Positions 44,423 to 53,505 of a stretch of 64,000 bases of DNA are shown here, piece by piece. Each line of letters opens with the position of its first letter. Position 1 is the first letter of the stretch. Source of the stretch: CBDFNC01 sp965249895 (GTDB taxonomy: Bacteria; Pseudomonadota; Gammaproteobacteria; Enterobacterales; CBDFNC01); NCBI GenBank assembly GCA_965249895.1, contig CBDFNC010000002.1, positions 186,001 through 250,000 on the forward strand. The letters run 5' to 3'. Position numbers and translations under genes: made by a program. Under the pieces are notes generated by a model. The model was not told where the DNA came from. It did no database searches and was given only the letters and a program-made list of their open reading frames with translations.

Positions 44423-45184
44423 TTACTTATCCTTCTTTTTAGCTTTCTTTTTGTCAGTTTCAACATATTTTTTGTGGGTATACTCTTTACCTGTATCTAC
44501 CAGAGTCACGTCTTTGAGAAACTCGCGGCCCAGCAACACTGGGAACGACATGCTATCTCGGTTTGCCAGGGTGAATTCAGCCTTTTCGCTTAACGGACCT
44601 ATCCTGACGTTCAGACTAACCACAGGACGTTTAATACTTTCTTGGTTGCTGGCCTGACGAATGTTGGCGTAACGGACGATATGGCGCTCAACCATAATGG
44701 GTTCACCGCCGTCCTGGTGGTTCATATTAAAGCGCACCCACTTTTTGCCATCACGTTCAAATTCAACCACATCCACAGCATTGATTGAGGAAACCGCGGC
44801 GCCCGTATCAACACGGGCTTTAAAGTTATCCCTTGGCGGTGAGATGTAGACCCACTCGGATCCACCCAGGATGGTTTTACCTTCTGTTTTGTCTGTTGCC
44901 ACCGCAGGGCATTTCATTGGCGCAGGCACCACCAAGGTCTCTTTTTTAGTGGATTGCTGGGCCAATTTGCTGTCGAGATTTTTAATGGCGGCGGTTTGCG
45001 TAGTCAATTGCTCTGACAGAGCGGCGCATTGAGTCACAAAGCTTTGCTGAGTTTTAGCTAATTCGGACTTAAATGTGGCTTCGGAAAGAGAGGGTGTTGG
45101 CTGGGTTTGGCTGGTATTGATGGCGCAACCAGCCAGTAAAATGGCGGGAAAAATGACCGCCAGGGGCTTGTTAAATCCATGCAT
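44423..45184 (-). CDS. retropepsin-like protease-family lipoprotein
   Basis: 253 residues. Lipoprotein signal with lipobox LLAGC (Cys at about 20), a coiled-coil-like stretch (ELAKTQQSFVTQCAALSEQLTTQTAAIKNLDSKL), then a domain of the RimB-like putative protease family (often called ATP-dependent zinc protease): FKARVDTGAAVSSINAVDVV with the DTGA aspartic-protease motif, and FPVLLGREFLKDVTLVDTGKEY. It is the first gene of the trio and would act in the periplasm. Proteolytic activity is an inference from the DTGA motif. Confidence 0.78.
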   Translation of the reverse strand: MHGFNKPLAVIFPAILLAGCAINTSQTQPTPSLSEATFKSELAKTQQSFVTQCAALSEQLTTQTAAIKNLDSKLAQQSTKKETLVVPAPMKCPAVATDKTEGKTILGGSEWVYISPPRDNFKARVDTGAAVSSINAVDVVEFERDGKKWVRFNMNHQDGGEPIMVERHIVRYANIRQASNQESIKRPVVSLNVRIGPLSEKAEFTLANRDSMSFPVLLGREFLKDVTLVDTGKEYTHKKYVETDKKKAKKKDK

Positions 45185-45280
45185 GCTAAAGGGATCCGTC
45201 TTAATTTACGTAAGTGGATATGGAAATTAAGCGATTTCTCAATTAAAGACAATGACTTTTATCACTCTTATCAATAAGTT

Positions 45281-46267
45281 TTAACTCAAGCGAGTTACTG
45301 GGTTGGTCGCCACCAGAATGGCCCGTTTCGGGGCAGGATAACCTTCCACTGTTAAGCTCGGATTATCTGGATCGAGAAAGTCAGCTAACGATTCATTCTT
45401 CATCCAGGCGGTGTTCCTTTGTTCCCCCAAACTGGTTTCATTTATATCCACGATACGAACATCTTCAAAGCCGCACTTTTCCACCCAAAGCTTTAATGCC
45501 TCCGCACTTGGGATGTACCAGACATTACGCATCTTGGCATATCTATCGCTTGGCACCAATACATCGGTTGGACCACCATCGATAACCAGGGTTTCCAGCA
45601 CTAATTCGCCACCTTCGTGGAGCTGAGCTTTAAGCTGTAAGATATGGTCGATGGGAGAGCGTCTGTGATACAAAACACCCATGGAAAAAACAGTATCAAA
45701 AGCCCTAAGTTCAGGTAAGTCCTGGATACCCAAGGGCAATAAATGAATTCGCTGATCCTGGTTGGCGAAATGGCGGATGGTTTCAAACTGGAATAAAAAC
45801 AGCTGAGATGGGTCTATGCCTACCACAAACTCGGCCTCTTCCCCTAACATGCGCCACATGTGGTAACCATTGCCACAGCCCACATCCAATACATATCGGT
45901 ACTTTAGTGGACTGATATGGGGCAGTAAACGATCCCACTTCCAGTCGGAGTGCCACTCGGTATCGATATCTATGCCGTGCACTTCAAACGGGCCTTTACG
46001 CCAGGGGTGAAAGTGCTCCAGTAGGTTAGCCAGTTTTTTCTGCTCGCCTGGACTTAGTTCTCCAGGTGAGCCGACTTTGACCGCATTTTTAATATCTATA
46101 TTGTCCGTTTGGAGTTCAGGGAATTTCTTTAGCACCCGCTGCCAGCGACCAAATTGGCCATGGAGGTGCTCTTTTTCCCACTGATATAATTGTGACGGCA
46201 GTGTCGTTAGCCAGTGGCTAAGCCGGTTCTTAGCGATAATTTGATAAAAATTAGAAAAGTCGATCAT
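45281..46267 (-). CDS. cmoB: tRNA U34 carboxymethyltransferase CmoB
   Basis: 328 residues from the ATG at 46267 (overlapping the cmoA stop). Motifs: RKGPFEVHGIDIDTEWHSDWKWDRL, SAM site VLDVGCGNGYHMWRMLG, VFSMGVLYHRRSPIDHI and VDINETSLGEQRNTAWM. It uses carboxy-S-adenosylmethionine made by CmoA to form cmo5U in tRNA. Standard length. Confidence 0.96.
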   Translation of the reverse strand: MIDFSNFYQIIAKNRLSHWLTTLPSQLYQWEKEHLHGQFGRWQRVLKKFPELQTDNIDIKNAVKVGSPGELSPGEQKKLANLLEHFHPWRKGPFEVHGIDIDTEWHSDWKWDRLLPHISPLKYRYVLDVGCGNGYHMWRMLGEEAEFVVGIDPSQLFLFQFETIRHFANQDQRIHLLPLGIQDLPELRAFDTVFSMGVLYHRRSPIDHILQLKAQLHEGGELVLETLVIDGGPTDVLVPSDRYAKMRNVWYIPSAEALKLWVEKCGFEDVRIVDINETSLGEQRNTAWMKNESLADFLDPDNPSLTVEGYPAPKRAILVATNPVTRLS

Positions 46268-46992
46268 TTGATGGCCACCATAGATCCGAAATTGAAGCAC
46301 TGGAACCAAAGCTCGCAGCTGTTAAAACCCACCTGAGATAACCTGGTTTTATGTTCATCTACCGAATCCGGAACCATAACATCTTCCAGCGCACTGCGCT
46401 TTTGGCTGATTTCCAGTTCGCTATAACCATTGGCACGTTTAAAGTCATGGTGTAACTCAAACAGAAAGTCATTGGTGCGTTCATCGCTAAAGCTGAATTT
46501 CTCGGACAGCACCAATACACCGCCAGGCCTTAGCCCGGCGTAGATTTTTTTCAGTAAGGTCAGCCGCTTCTCAACGGGTACAAATTGCAGGGTAAAATTC
46601 AGCACCACTATGGAGGCATTATTAATGTCTATATTGCAAATGTCGTCGCAAAGGATCTCCACCGGCGTATCACCTTTAAAGGCATTCAGGTGTAGCCGGC
46701 AACGCTCTATCATCGCCTGAGAGTTGTCCACACCGATAATGCGGCAGCCTTGTTGTTCCAGGTTGCGTCGCATGGCCAGAGTCGCTGCGCCTAATGAACA
46801 ACCAAGATCATAGAGCTGGGAGTCAGGTTGAGCAAACCGGGCGGTGATCATTCCAATGGCGGAGATAATATTGGCGTAGCCCGGTACTGAGCGTTGGATC
46901 ATATCGGGAAATACTTCCGCTACTTTTTCGTCGAAACTAAAATTGCCAACTTGATCTACAGGGGCGGCAAATATCTTATCTTGGTTGCTCAT
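46264..46992 (-). CDS. cmoA: carboxy-S-adenosylmethionine synthase CmoA
   Basis: 242 residues. FSFDEKVAEVFPDMIQRSVPGYANII, SAM motif LYDLGCSLGAATLAMR, IGVDNSQAMIERC and VVLNFTLQFVP are the family blocks. It converts SAM and prephenate to carboxy-SAM for CmoB. cmoA-cmoB are coupled by an ATGA overlap. Confidence 0.96.
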   Translation of the reverse strand: MSNQDKIFAAPVDQVGNFSFDEKVAEVFPDMIQRSVPGYANIISAIGMITARFAQPDSQLYDLGCSLGAATLAMRRNLEQQGCRIIGVDNSQAMIERCRLHLNAFKGDTPVEILCDDICNIDINNASIVVLNFTLQFVPVEKRLTLLKKIYAGLRPGGVLVLSEKFSFSDERTNDFLFELHHDFKRANGYSELEISQKRSALEDVMVPDSVDEHKTRLSQVGFNSCELWFQCFNFGSMVAIK

Positions 46993-47134
46993 ACTAGGCT
47001 CTCCACATACCGGGCCGCGTATTCTAATGAATAGACCTTGCTTTGTGAATCACTAGACGACTTTCCAGTCGGCTTGCGGTGAGATATGATTTTAAAGTCT
47101 GCAAATTAAGAAAATAATGAGCAAAGGGAATAAC

Positions 47135-48070
47135 ATGCCGAGCGATACGCTATTAAAAGTAGATCTGAACCTTTTGCTTGCACTGCATGTACTGCTGGAG
47201 GAGTCAAGCACCACCAAAGCAGCTGCTCGAATGCACGTAAGTCAGTCGGCAATGAGTAAAACCCTGGGGCGCCTGCGTCAGGTATTTAACGACCCTTTGT
47301 TTACCCGCAGCGCGTACGGGCTCGTCCCCACGCCAAGGGCGACGGCCCTGCATGAGCAGTTGTCGCTTCACCTTGCAGGTATTCAAAGTTTGATTGCCAC
47401 GCCTGAATTCGATCATACGAAAAGTGAGCGTGATTTTCGCTTTGCTACGATAGATGGCGCGTTCCAAACGCTGATCCCGCTGTTTTTTCCACATATCAGA
47501 AAGGCGGCGCCTAATATTGGCATCAGCTTTATGGATTGGAATGAGGAGAGCTCGGCCTTGTTGGGAGAGGGCAAAATCGATCTGGCGCTGATAGCTAGGG
47601 AAAAGATGGAAAAGTCCTTATATAACGTAAAAGAGCTACCTAAACTGGTTAACCATCAGATCTTTCTGGAAGACGATATTGTTTGTTTGGTCAGGCGGCA
47701 GCATCCGGTACTAGCGTTAGACTGGGATCTGGATACCTTTTTGGCGTTTGATCATATCCAAATGTACTGCGAAGGTTTTAAGCCCTGGATGCTGGACTTG
47801 ATGTTAGATGAGATGGGACTGACCAGGAAGGTTGCCGCTAGGGTGCCCAGCTTTCACGGTGCTGTGGCCCTTGCAGAATGTGATGATGTGATTTTTTGTA
47901 CGCCTAGAAGATATGCGGAACAAATTATCAAGCGTTATCAGTTGGTGATGTTACCTATGCCGTTCGAAATGGAGAAAGTGACCTTTATGTTGGCCTGGCA
48001 TCAAATATATGATCAGGATCCCGGACATATATGGTTAAGAAATCAAATCGTAGCTTGTCTGGCCCAATAA
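47135..48070 (+). CDS. LysR-family transcriptional regulator
   Basis: 311 residues. N-terminal winged helix-turn-helix (DLNLLLALHVLLEESSTTKAAARMHVSQSAMSKTLGRLRQVFNDPLFTRSAYGLVPT) and a ligand-binding domain. The ATG at 47135 is preceded by AAAGGGA; an in-frame ATG at 47117 lacks a ribosome-binding site. It diverges from cmoAB and is convergent with the phosphate transporter; target genes and inducer are unknown. The DNA-binding helix type resembles the LeuO/NodD-like group of LysR proteins. Confidence 0.9.
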   Translation: MPSDTLLKVDLNLLLALHVLLEESSTTKAAARMHVSQSAMSKTLGRLRQVFNDPLFTRSAYGLVPTPRATALHEQLSLHLAGIQSLIATPEFDHTKSERDFRFATIDGAFQTLIPLFFPHIRKAAPNIGISFMDWNEESSALLGEGKIDLALIAREKMEKSLYNVKELPKLVNHQIFLEDDIVCLVRRQHPVLALDWDLDTFLAFDHIQMYCEGFKPWMLDLMLDEMGLTRKVAARVPSFHGAVALAECDDVIFCTPRRYAEQIIKRYQLVMLPMPFEMEKVTFMLAWHQIYDQDPGHIWLRNQIVACLAQ

Positions 48071-48112
48071 ATAGCAGATTTGTGCTGACCCAGGGGTCAG
48101 CACAGCTGAAAT

Positions 48113-49252
48113 TTACCTTACCGCAACCATCATCAGTCCAGGCAAGACAAAGAAAGTGCCAACCACATACGCAAAGGCGACCAGCTTATTTCGGGTACCT
48201 ACTTCCGCCAGGCGCTCCGCTGCTTTTATCGGGATATCTCGTAGGAAAGGGATGCCATAAATTACGACAACCGCCAGCACGTTAAAGAAGAAGTGCACTA
48301 AGGCTATGGTCAGTGCGGCTTCAGCCGCTGGCCCGGATATTGCGGTAGCGGCTAGTAGCGCGGTGATGGTGGTGCCTATATTGGCGCCTAAAGTAAATGG
48401 GTAAATCTGTCGTGTAGTGAACATTCCACTGCCCGCCAGTGGGATCATCAGGCTGGTGGTCGTTGAAGACGATTGCACCATCACAGTGACCAGGGTGCCT
48501 GAGCCTATTCCGGTCAGCGGACCTTTACCGATAGCGCTGTGCAGAATGTTTTTAGCACGGCCAACCAGTACTCTTTTTAGTACCTTGCCTAAAAAGGCGA
48601 CAGAGAACAGGATAATCGCAATACCAGCCAACACCATGGCAAGACCTGCTGTCTTACCATGCACAAAGGACAGCATATCCTGTATTAAACCGACGCCAGG
48701 TTTAGTCAGGAGTTTCATAAAGTTAAGGCTTTTCATCGACAGGTCAGCACCACCAACAAATAAGTGAGCAGCCGCTGCCGCCAAATTACTTAATATGCCG
48801 AACATCAGCTCCAGCGGTAAGAATATCGCGACTGCCAGCAGGTTAAAGAAGTCATGTACAGTGGCCGCACTAAAAGCACGTTTGAAGTCTTCTTTTTCTC
48901 GAATGTGACCGATGCTAACTATGGTGTTAGTGATAGTTGTACCCATGTTGGCGCCCATCACCATAGGGATAGCGATAGAGAGTGGTAAGCCGCCAGCCAC
49001 CAGGCCAACGATTACCGCTGTTACGGTAGAAGATGATTGTACCAGTGCCGTGGCCAAGGTGCCCAGCAGTAAGGCGACAAAAGGGTTACTGGCGATTTGA
49101 AAAATCTGCTCAGCACCACTGGCGCCGCCGGAGAATAATTTGAAGCCGCTGCTGACTGTGCCCACGGCGATTAACATCAGATATACCAGACCAACTACTG
49201 CAGCCCAATTTAATAATTTCAAACCTAGCTTGTTGTCTTGATTAACACTCAT
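48113..49252 (-). CDS. nptA: Na+/phosphate cotransporter (NptA / PiT-II type)
   Basis: 379 residues with about eight to nine helices and the two inverted-repeat signature blocks TALVQSSSTVTAVIVGLVAGG and VTVMVQSSSTTTSLMIPLAGSG, plus the paired MGANMGTTITNTIVS and LGANIGTTITALLAA. These define SLC34-like sodium/phosphate symporters. AGGAT precedes the ATG. The upstream region contains PhoB-type boxes, which supports phosphate control. Confidence 0.92.
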   Translation of the reverse strand: MSVNQDNKLGLKLLNWAAVVGLVYLMLIAVGTVSSGFKLFSGGASGAEQIFQIASNPFVALLLGTLATALVQSSSTVTAVIVGLVAGGLPLSIAIPMVMGANMGTTITNTIVSIGHIREKEDFKRAFSAATVHDFFNLLAVAIFLPLELMFGILSNLAAAAAHLFVGGADLSMKSLNFMKLLTKPGVGLIQDMLSFVHGKTAGLAMVLAGIAIILFSVAFLGKVLKRVLVGRAKNILHSAIGKGPLTGIGSGTLVTVMVQSSSTTTSLMIPLAGSGMFTTRQIYPFTLGANIGTTITALLAATAISGPAAEAALTIALVHFFFNVLAVVVIYGIPFLRDIPIKAAERLAEVGTRNKLVAFAYVVGTFFVLPGLMMVAVR

Positions 49253-49271
49253 TGTTTTATCCTCACCACAT

Positions 49272-49300
49272 ATGACAGCGATGTTTCAGTTTTTTGACAG
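49272..49300 (-). promoter_or_regulatory. PhoB-type direct repeats proximal to nptA
   Basis: On the minus strand three 7-bp repeats CTGTCAA, CTGAAAC and CTGTCAT are spaced exactly 11 bp apart (four-base spacers AAAA and ATCG), matching the Pho-box layout. They are 20 bases from the start codon, so they may be an extra PhoB-binding site downstream of the promoter. Confidence 0.65.
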
Positions 49301-49304
49301 GCGG

Positions 49305-49338
49305 ATTAGAACAGAGAAATATGACAGAAATATTTCAG
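49305..49338 (-). promoter_or_regulatory. PhoB box and -10 element of nptA
   Basis: On the minus strand CTGAAATATTTCTGTCAT (49338-49321) has two 7-bp half-repeats 11 bp apart, close to the Pho-box consensus. Ten bases downstream lies TCTAAT (49310-49305; 5/6 of TATAAT), exactly the spacing of PhoB-activated promoters, in which the box takes the place of the -35. The target is a phosphate transporter, which fits. Confidence 0.72.
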
Positions 49339-49524
49339 TAGTTGTTCAGCTTGGTTTTAGGCGAGTAAATTTAACCAACCTCCCTAACTTATAGCCCTTG
49401 TTGGTAGTTCAAAATACCCTAGCCACATTTGTAGTGGGCGAATACCCTTGGTATTAATAATTATTGAACAACAGCTTGGATGTAAGCATTATAGCAAACC
49501 GTTCGGTTGGTATTCTGGTGGTTT

Positions 49525-50085
49525 ATGAACAGATTAAAAATGCCTGTTTTTCTCCATGATGTGTTTGGTGAAAAGCAATCTATTTTAGACTTGCTGCTGG
49601 TGATGACGTTTGCTGTTTTTGGTGCCCTGGTGGTGTTATTTCAGTTCAACACCAGTGAGCATATGGTCAGCCTTTGGAAACAAATTCTAGGTTTTGTGCT
49701 GATCTTGGATGTACTGGCAGGGTGTGTCGCAAACTTTAGTCGGGGTACTAACGATTTCTATGCTGCCAGAAGTAAAAATCGAGTGATATTTCTGGCCATA
49801 CATTTTCATATTATTGCGATAGCCTGGTTGCTGGACGGACCGCTTTGGGTATCTTTGCTGGTTTGGGCTTATACCATTGTTAGCGCCGTGGGTGTCAATG
49901 GTTTAAAAGGATCGCCCCATCAACAGATGGTTGCCGGCTTTTTAACGCTGGTAGGAATACTAGCTTTGGTTTCGCTTTTACCTTTGATACCCGTATGGAT
50001 GTTAACTGTTTCGCTGCTTTTTATGCTCAAGGTGGTGTTCAGTTTTGCGGTTGATCATTATGCTAGCGAGAGGAAATGTGCTTGA
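49525..50085 (+). CDS. unknown inner-membrane protein
   Basis: About 186 residues from the ATG at 49525. Five to six hydrophobic segments: SILDLLLVMTFAVFGALVVLF, ILGFVLILDVLAGCVANF, VIFLAIHFHIIAIAWLL, WVSLLVWAYTIVSAVGV and LTLVGILALVSLLPLIPVWM, then a final helix. I do not recognise a family. It overlaps the next gene (TTGA), so the two are probably made together. A cytoplasmic loop after helix two has SRGTNDFYAARSKNR. Divergent from nptA, so it may share the Pho-box region. Confidence 0.6.
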   Translation: MNRLKMPVFLHDVFGEKQSILDLLLVMTFAVFGALVVLFQFNTSEHMVSLWKQILGFVLILDVLAGCVANFSRGTNDFYAARSKNRVIFLAIHFHIIAIAWLLDGPLWVSLLVWAYTIVSAVGVNGLKGSPHQQMVAGFLTLVGILALVSLLPLIPVWMLTVSLLFMLKVVFSFAVDHYASERKCA

Positions 50086-50732
50086 GTAAACTACAAGTAA
50101 AAGCTCTGGATAAATCATCCCAATCAGATTTTACCGACATCATCGTAGCGGCGTTCGAATCAGCCCCATTGTTTCAAAAGCTGTTTTGCAACAAAAGTAA
50201 CAATCCGCATTGGCATCGGCAGGCCACTGCTTTTGCTGCGTTTTTATTTCATAAAGCACTTCTATCAGGTGATAGCATCAAAGGGGTATGGATTGAAGGA
50301 GAACTGGCCGGAGTTGGCATACTGGAGAGGGGAGCAGGGTTTTCAATTCCCCGGTTTATTCAACAGATGGCGCTATTGCCACATTTTTTAAGGCTAGTTT
50401 GGATTCTTCCTTTAAATACGGGACGCTTTTTAAATAAATATATAGTAAAAACTCGACAGTGCTTGCCTGATGCGTCTTGCCATTATCTGACGATTATTGG
50501 CGTACACCCAACCCACCAAGGCGACGGAGTTGGAAAATATATACTCCAAACCTTTATTGATACTGTCAGTTCAGATAATACATCCGCAGGAATTGGGCTA
50601 GATACAGAAAATGCCGGTAATATCGATTTGTATCGGCACCTGGGATTTGAGCTAAATGAATCCCTTATGATTGCAGAGTTGCCAGTTTATTGCTTGTTTA
50701 AAGCAAATACCAAGATCTGTAGAAACATTTAG
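50082..50732 (+). CDS. GNAT-family N-acetyltransferase
   Basis: About 216 residues. The acetyl-CoA loop is VHPTHQGDGVGKYIL (QGxGxG type) and the C-terminal part LDTENAGNIDLYRHLGFE is typical of the fold. A TTG start at 50082 with AGAGG upstream and a 4-base overlap with the previous stop is more likely than the ATG at 50076, which is too close to the AGAGG. Substrate unknown. Paired with an unknown membrane protein. Confidence 0.78.
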   Translation: MSKLQVKALDKSSQSDFTDIIVAAFESAPLFQKLFCNKSNNPHWHRQATAFAAFLFHKALLSGDSIKGVWIEGELAGVGILERGAGFSIPRFIQQMALLPHFLRLVWILPLNTGRFLNKYIVKTRQCLPDASCHYLTIIGVHPTHQGDGVGKYILQTFIDTVSSDNTSAGIGLDTENAGNIDLYRHLGFELNESLMIAELPVYCLFKANTKICRNI

Positions 50733-50954
50733 AGTGTAAAGGTAAATAAAAAGGGAAGCTCTCTTAGCTGAGCTGATATTTTGGGATCCGAATGTCATTC
50801 CTATGATTTAGATGTGAACTGTTCAATTTGTAAGCTTCGACAGCCTGGTTGATGTGGTTTAGAGCTTTACAGATTACAGACCGTTTGTTTACCAGGAAAA
50901 ATAAGCCCGAAGACTTGCCAGCTCCAAGAGCCTTACTACTGCATGTTGCCTCTT

Positions 50955-51047
50955 AATAACAAAAATGACCGATACAGTCTTTTTTAATAACAAAAATGAC
51001 CGATACAGTCTTTTTTAATAACAAAAATGACCGATACAGTCTTTTTT
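50955..51047. repeat. three perfect 31-bp tandem repeats
   Basis: The unit AATAACAAAAATGACC-GATACAGTC plus six T residues repeats at 50955, 50986 and 51017 without change. Inside each, AAAAATGAC and GTCTTTTTT flank CGATACA, giving a small hairpin with one mismatch, followed by T residues. It lies in a 578-bp gap between the GNAT gene and the GGDEF-EAL gene; nothing else recognisable was seen there. Confidence 0.95.
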
Positions 51048-51310
51048 CATCCCCGCTACAAAGAGTTACTTATTAACCTAACTATTAGTAGTAATTGATC
51101 TAAGATGTGAAATGACTATCTATTTAACAAGTTAAGGCTCGAAATCTAGGTTTAGTACTGGTTTTTTAAGTCTGTTTATGATGAGCCTTTGGTTTTGCCT
51201 GTCGATTTTTTAATCATTTTGGGAAATGTTATTGATTTATAGGTATTTTTTAGTGTTTATATTCCTTGGTTTAGGTATGTTAACCAGCAAGTAGAAGATC
51301 CGAGAGCCGT

Positions 51311-53335
51311 ATGACAATACTTGAGGAACAACATCAAATAGCATTCAGTAACCTGACTACACCTGTATGGATTTATGACACCTTAAACGATAAGGTCTGG
51401 TGGGCAAACGATAGCGCTCTTAAGCTGTGGGAAGCGGAAACGCTGGAAGAGTTATGTCAGCGGGACTTTAGTGTTGATATGTCTGACGCGATGAAATTAC
51501 TTCTGGTCAACTATCTCGATGACTTCCAGATAGGACACAAACATAGCCAGTGGTGGACTCTTAGACCTAAAGGTAAGGCAAAGAAAATCTACGCTCACTT
51601 CTCAGGGATCAGGTTGAAAGGTGGCAGGATGGCAATGCTTTGCGAAGCTGCTATTGATGATCTGGCCATGGGGACCGAATTTTGTCTGAGTAGCGGAAAT
51701 TCGATGGCGTCTCTATATAACACGGATATGCGCCTGCAAAGTTGTAATCAAACGTTTCGTGAATTGTATGGTGAGCAGATCGACAAATTCTCGCAACTAT
51801 TTAGCGATCAGAACTCGGCGGATAAGCTGATCAGGCAGCTGGACCATATTTCCTTGCTGGAGAGTGAGCTGGAGCTACCCACCCCAAATGGCCTGCAGTG
51901 GTATAGGCTAGAAATGCGGTATATCCGTAACCAGGGCGAACAGCAGATCTTGTTGACCCAGCAAAATATTTCGCGGCGTAAAGAGCAGGAACTGAAAAAT
52001 CAGCATTTAGCTCACTACGACGTGCTGACAGGTCTACTTAATCGATACGGCTTATTAACGAAACTCGAAGAATTGATCCAGGTAGGACAGCCGGTTGCCA
52101 TATTGTATCTGGATCTGGACGGGTTCAAGTTGGTTAATGATAACTATGGTCATAGTACAGGTGATCAACTTCTGAAAAAGGTAGGCAATCGACTGCAACA
52201 GGTGGCGCCAGAGGCGCTGGCTATCTCTCGATTAGGTGGCGATGAATTTGTGTTGGTGCTGACAGCTCCGCCAACTGATAACTACCTCGGGCAGAGAGCT
52301 GGTCAAATTATCAACCAACTGTCAGATTCTTATACTCTCAAAGGTTTACATGACATAAGACTCAGCGCCAGTATAGGTATCGCCAGTTTCCCAAATGATA
52401 GCGACACGGTTGAGAGTTTGTTAATGCACGCTGATACTGCCATGTATCATGCCAAAGACAGCGGGAGAAAAACCTTTGCGCACTTTACTCCCTCTATGGC
52501 GGTAAAAGTCCAGCGTAAACATGAAATTAAACAACAGTTGCAGCATGGTCTTGAGCGCAATGAATTTAGCCTTCGTTATCAGCCGGTGATTGATATTCGC
52601 AACAATCAACTCGTTGGTTTTGAAGCGCTATTGCGCTGGCATAACGCAAGCTTGGGGCCAGTAGGTCCGGAAGAGTTTATCCCCATCGCTGAAGAGACAG
52701 GAGTGATCAACAGCCTGGGGGCCTGGATCTTAAATGAAGCCTGTTGTCAGGTGGGTAGTTGGCGACGCAAATATTGTTTTGATTTTAACCTGTCGGTAAA
52801 TTTGTCCACTATTCAGCTGCATGACACAAATTTTATTCCGATCATTAATTCAGCTCTGAAACAGTCCGGGTTACCTGTAGAGAAACTGGTTTTAGAAATT
52901 ACCGAAACAAAATTGATGCATAATATCGATGAAGCAGCGCAACTCCTTGTAGAGGCCACTCTACTCGGTTTACATATAGCGATCGATGATTTCGGCACAG
53001 GTTATTCTTCACTGTCGTATTTACACAAACTACCAATTACCTGTTTGAAGATAGATCGTTCTTTTATCAGTGATATAAACCAAGGTAGCCTGCCAATCAT
53101 ACGGACGACGATGGCGCTGACCGAGCAGTTAGGAATGAAAACCATCGCCGAAGGGGTAGAGGACATGGATCAATTAGAGCAATTACGTGAGCTGAATTGT
53201 ATCTTCGTTCAGGGCTATTTATTCAGCCAACCAATGTATGCTGGCGAGCTTGAAGCGGTAAAATTCAGGCTCGATACTCCAGCTGGAGAAATTCGTGCTC
53301 GTTCACTTGCGCCAGAACTGACAACCATCAGATAA
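51311..53335 (+). CDS. PAS-GGDEF-EAL cyclic-di-GMP protein
   Basis: 674 residues, no membrane segment. N-terminal PAS-like sensor region (about 1-225), GGDEF domain (YDVLTGLLNRYGLL; LDLDGFKLVNDNYGHSTGDQLL; RLGGDEFVLVL), and EAL domain (FEALLRWHN; NLSTIQLHD; LEITETKLM; IDDFGTGYSSLSYL; KIDRSFI; TIAEGVE). Both catalytic motifs are intact, so it could make or degrade c-di-GMP. GCCGTATG at the start gives a weak ribosome site (GAGAGCC). No clear operon partners. Confidence 0.94.
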   Translation: MTILEEQHQIAFSNLTTPVWIYDTLNDKVWWANDSALKLWEAETLEELCQRDFSVDMSDAMKLLLVNYLDDFQIGHKHSQWWTLRPKGKAKKIYAHFSGIRLKGGRMAMLCEAAIDDLAMGTEFCLSSGNSMASLYNTDMRLQSCNQTFRELYGEQIDKFSQLFSDQNSADKLIRQLDHISLLESELELPTPNGLQWYRLEMRYIRNQGEQQILLTQQNISRRKEQELKNQHLAHYDVLTGLLNRYGLLTKLEELIQVGQPVAILYLDLDGFKLVNDNYGHSTGDQLLKKVGNRLQQVAPEALAISRLGGDEFVLVLTAPPTDNYLGQRAGQIINQLSDSYTLKGLHDIRLSASIGIASFPNDSDTVESLLMHADTAMYHAKDSGRKTFAHFTPSMAVKVQRKHEIKQQLQHGLERNEFSLRYQPVIDIRNNQLVGFEALLRWHNASLGPVGPEEFIPIAEETGVINSLGAWILNEACCQVGSWRRKYCFDFNLSVNLSTIQLHDTNFIPIINSALKQSGLPVEKLVLEITETKLMHNIDEAAQLLVEATLLGLHIAIDDFGTGYSSLSYLHKLPITCLKIDRSFISDINQGSLPIIRTTMALTEQLGMKTIAEGVEDMDQLEQLRELNCIFVQGYLFSQPMYAGELEAVKFRLDTPAGEIRARSLAPELTTIR

Positions 53336-53505
53336 GCTCAACGCTAGGCCTTAAATGTAGTTACCTGCTAGTACTTGGCAGGGCTCTATCGTTCAGACAT
53401 GCGCTAAGTGTGAAGCCATGGCTGCTGGCGACGAGCTTTTTCTAAGGCTTTCATCAAGTTTGTCGGCTTCGTTGGTGGCTGTTGAGTGCTCGTTGAACGA
53501 ATAGC

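Noticed and set aside
50955..51047. CRISPR fragment
   Set aside because: Three 31-bp units abut directly with no spacers.
53336..53505. Small gene after the SAHH-like gene (MKALEKARRQQPW)
   Set aside because: Only about 16 codons from its ATG, no ribosome-binding site and no family; more likely a remnant in frame.
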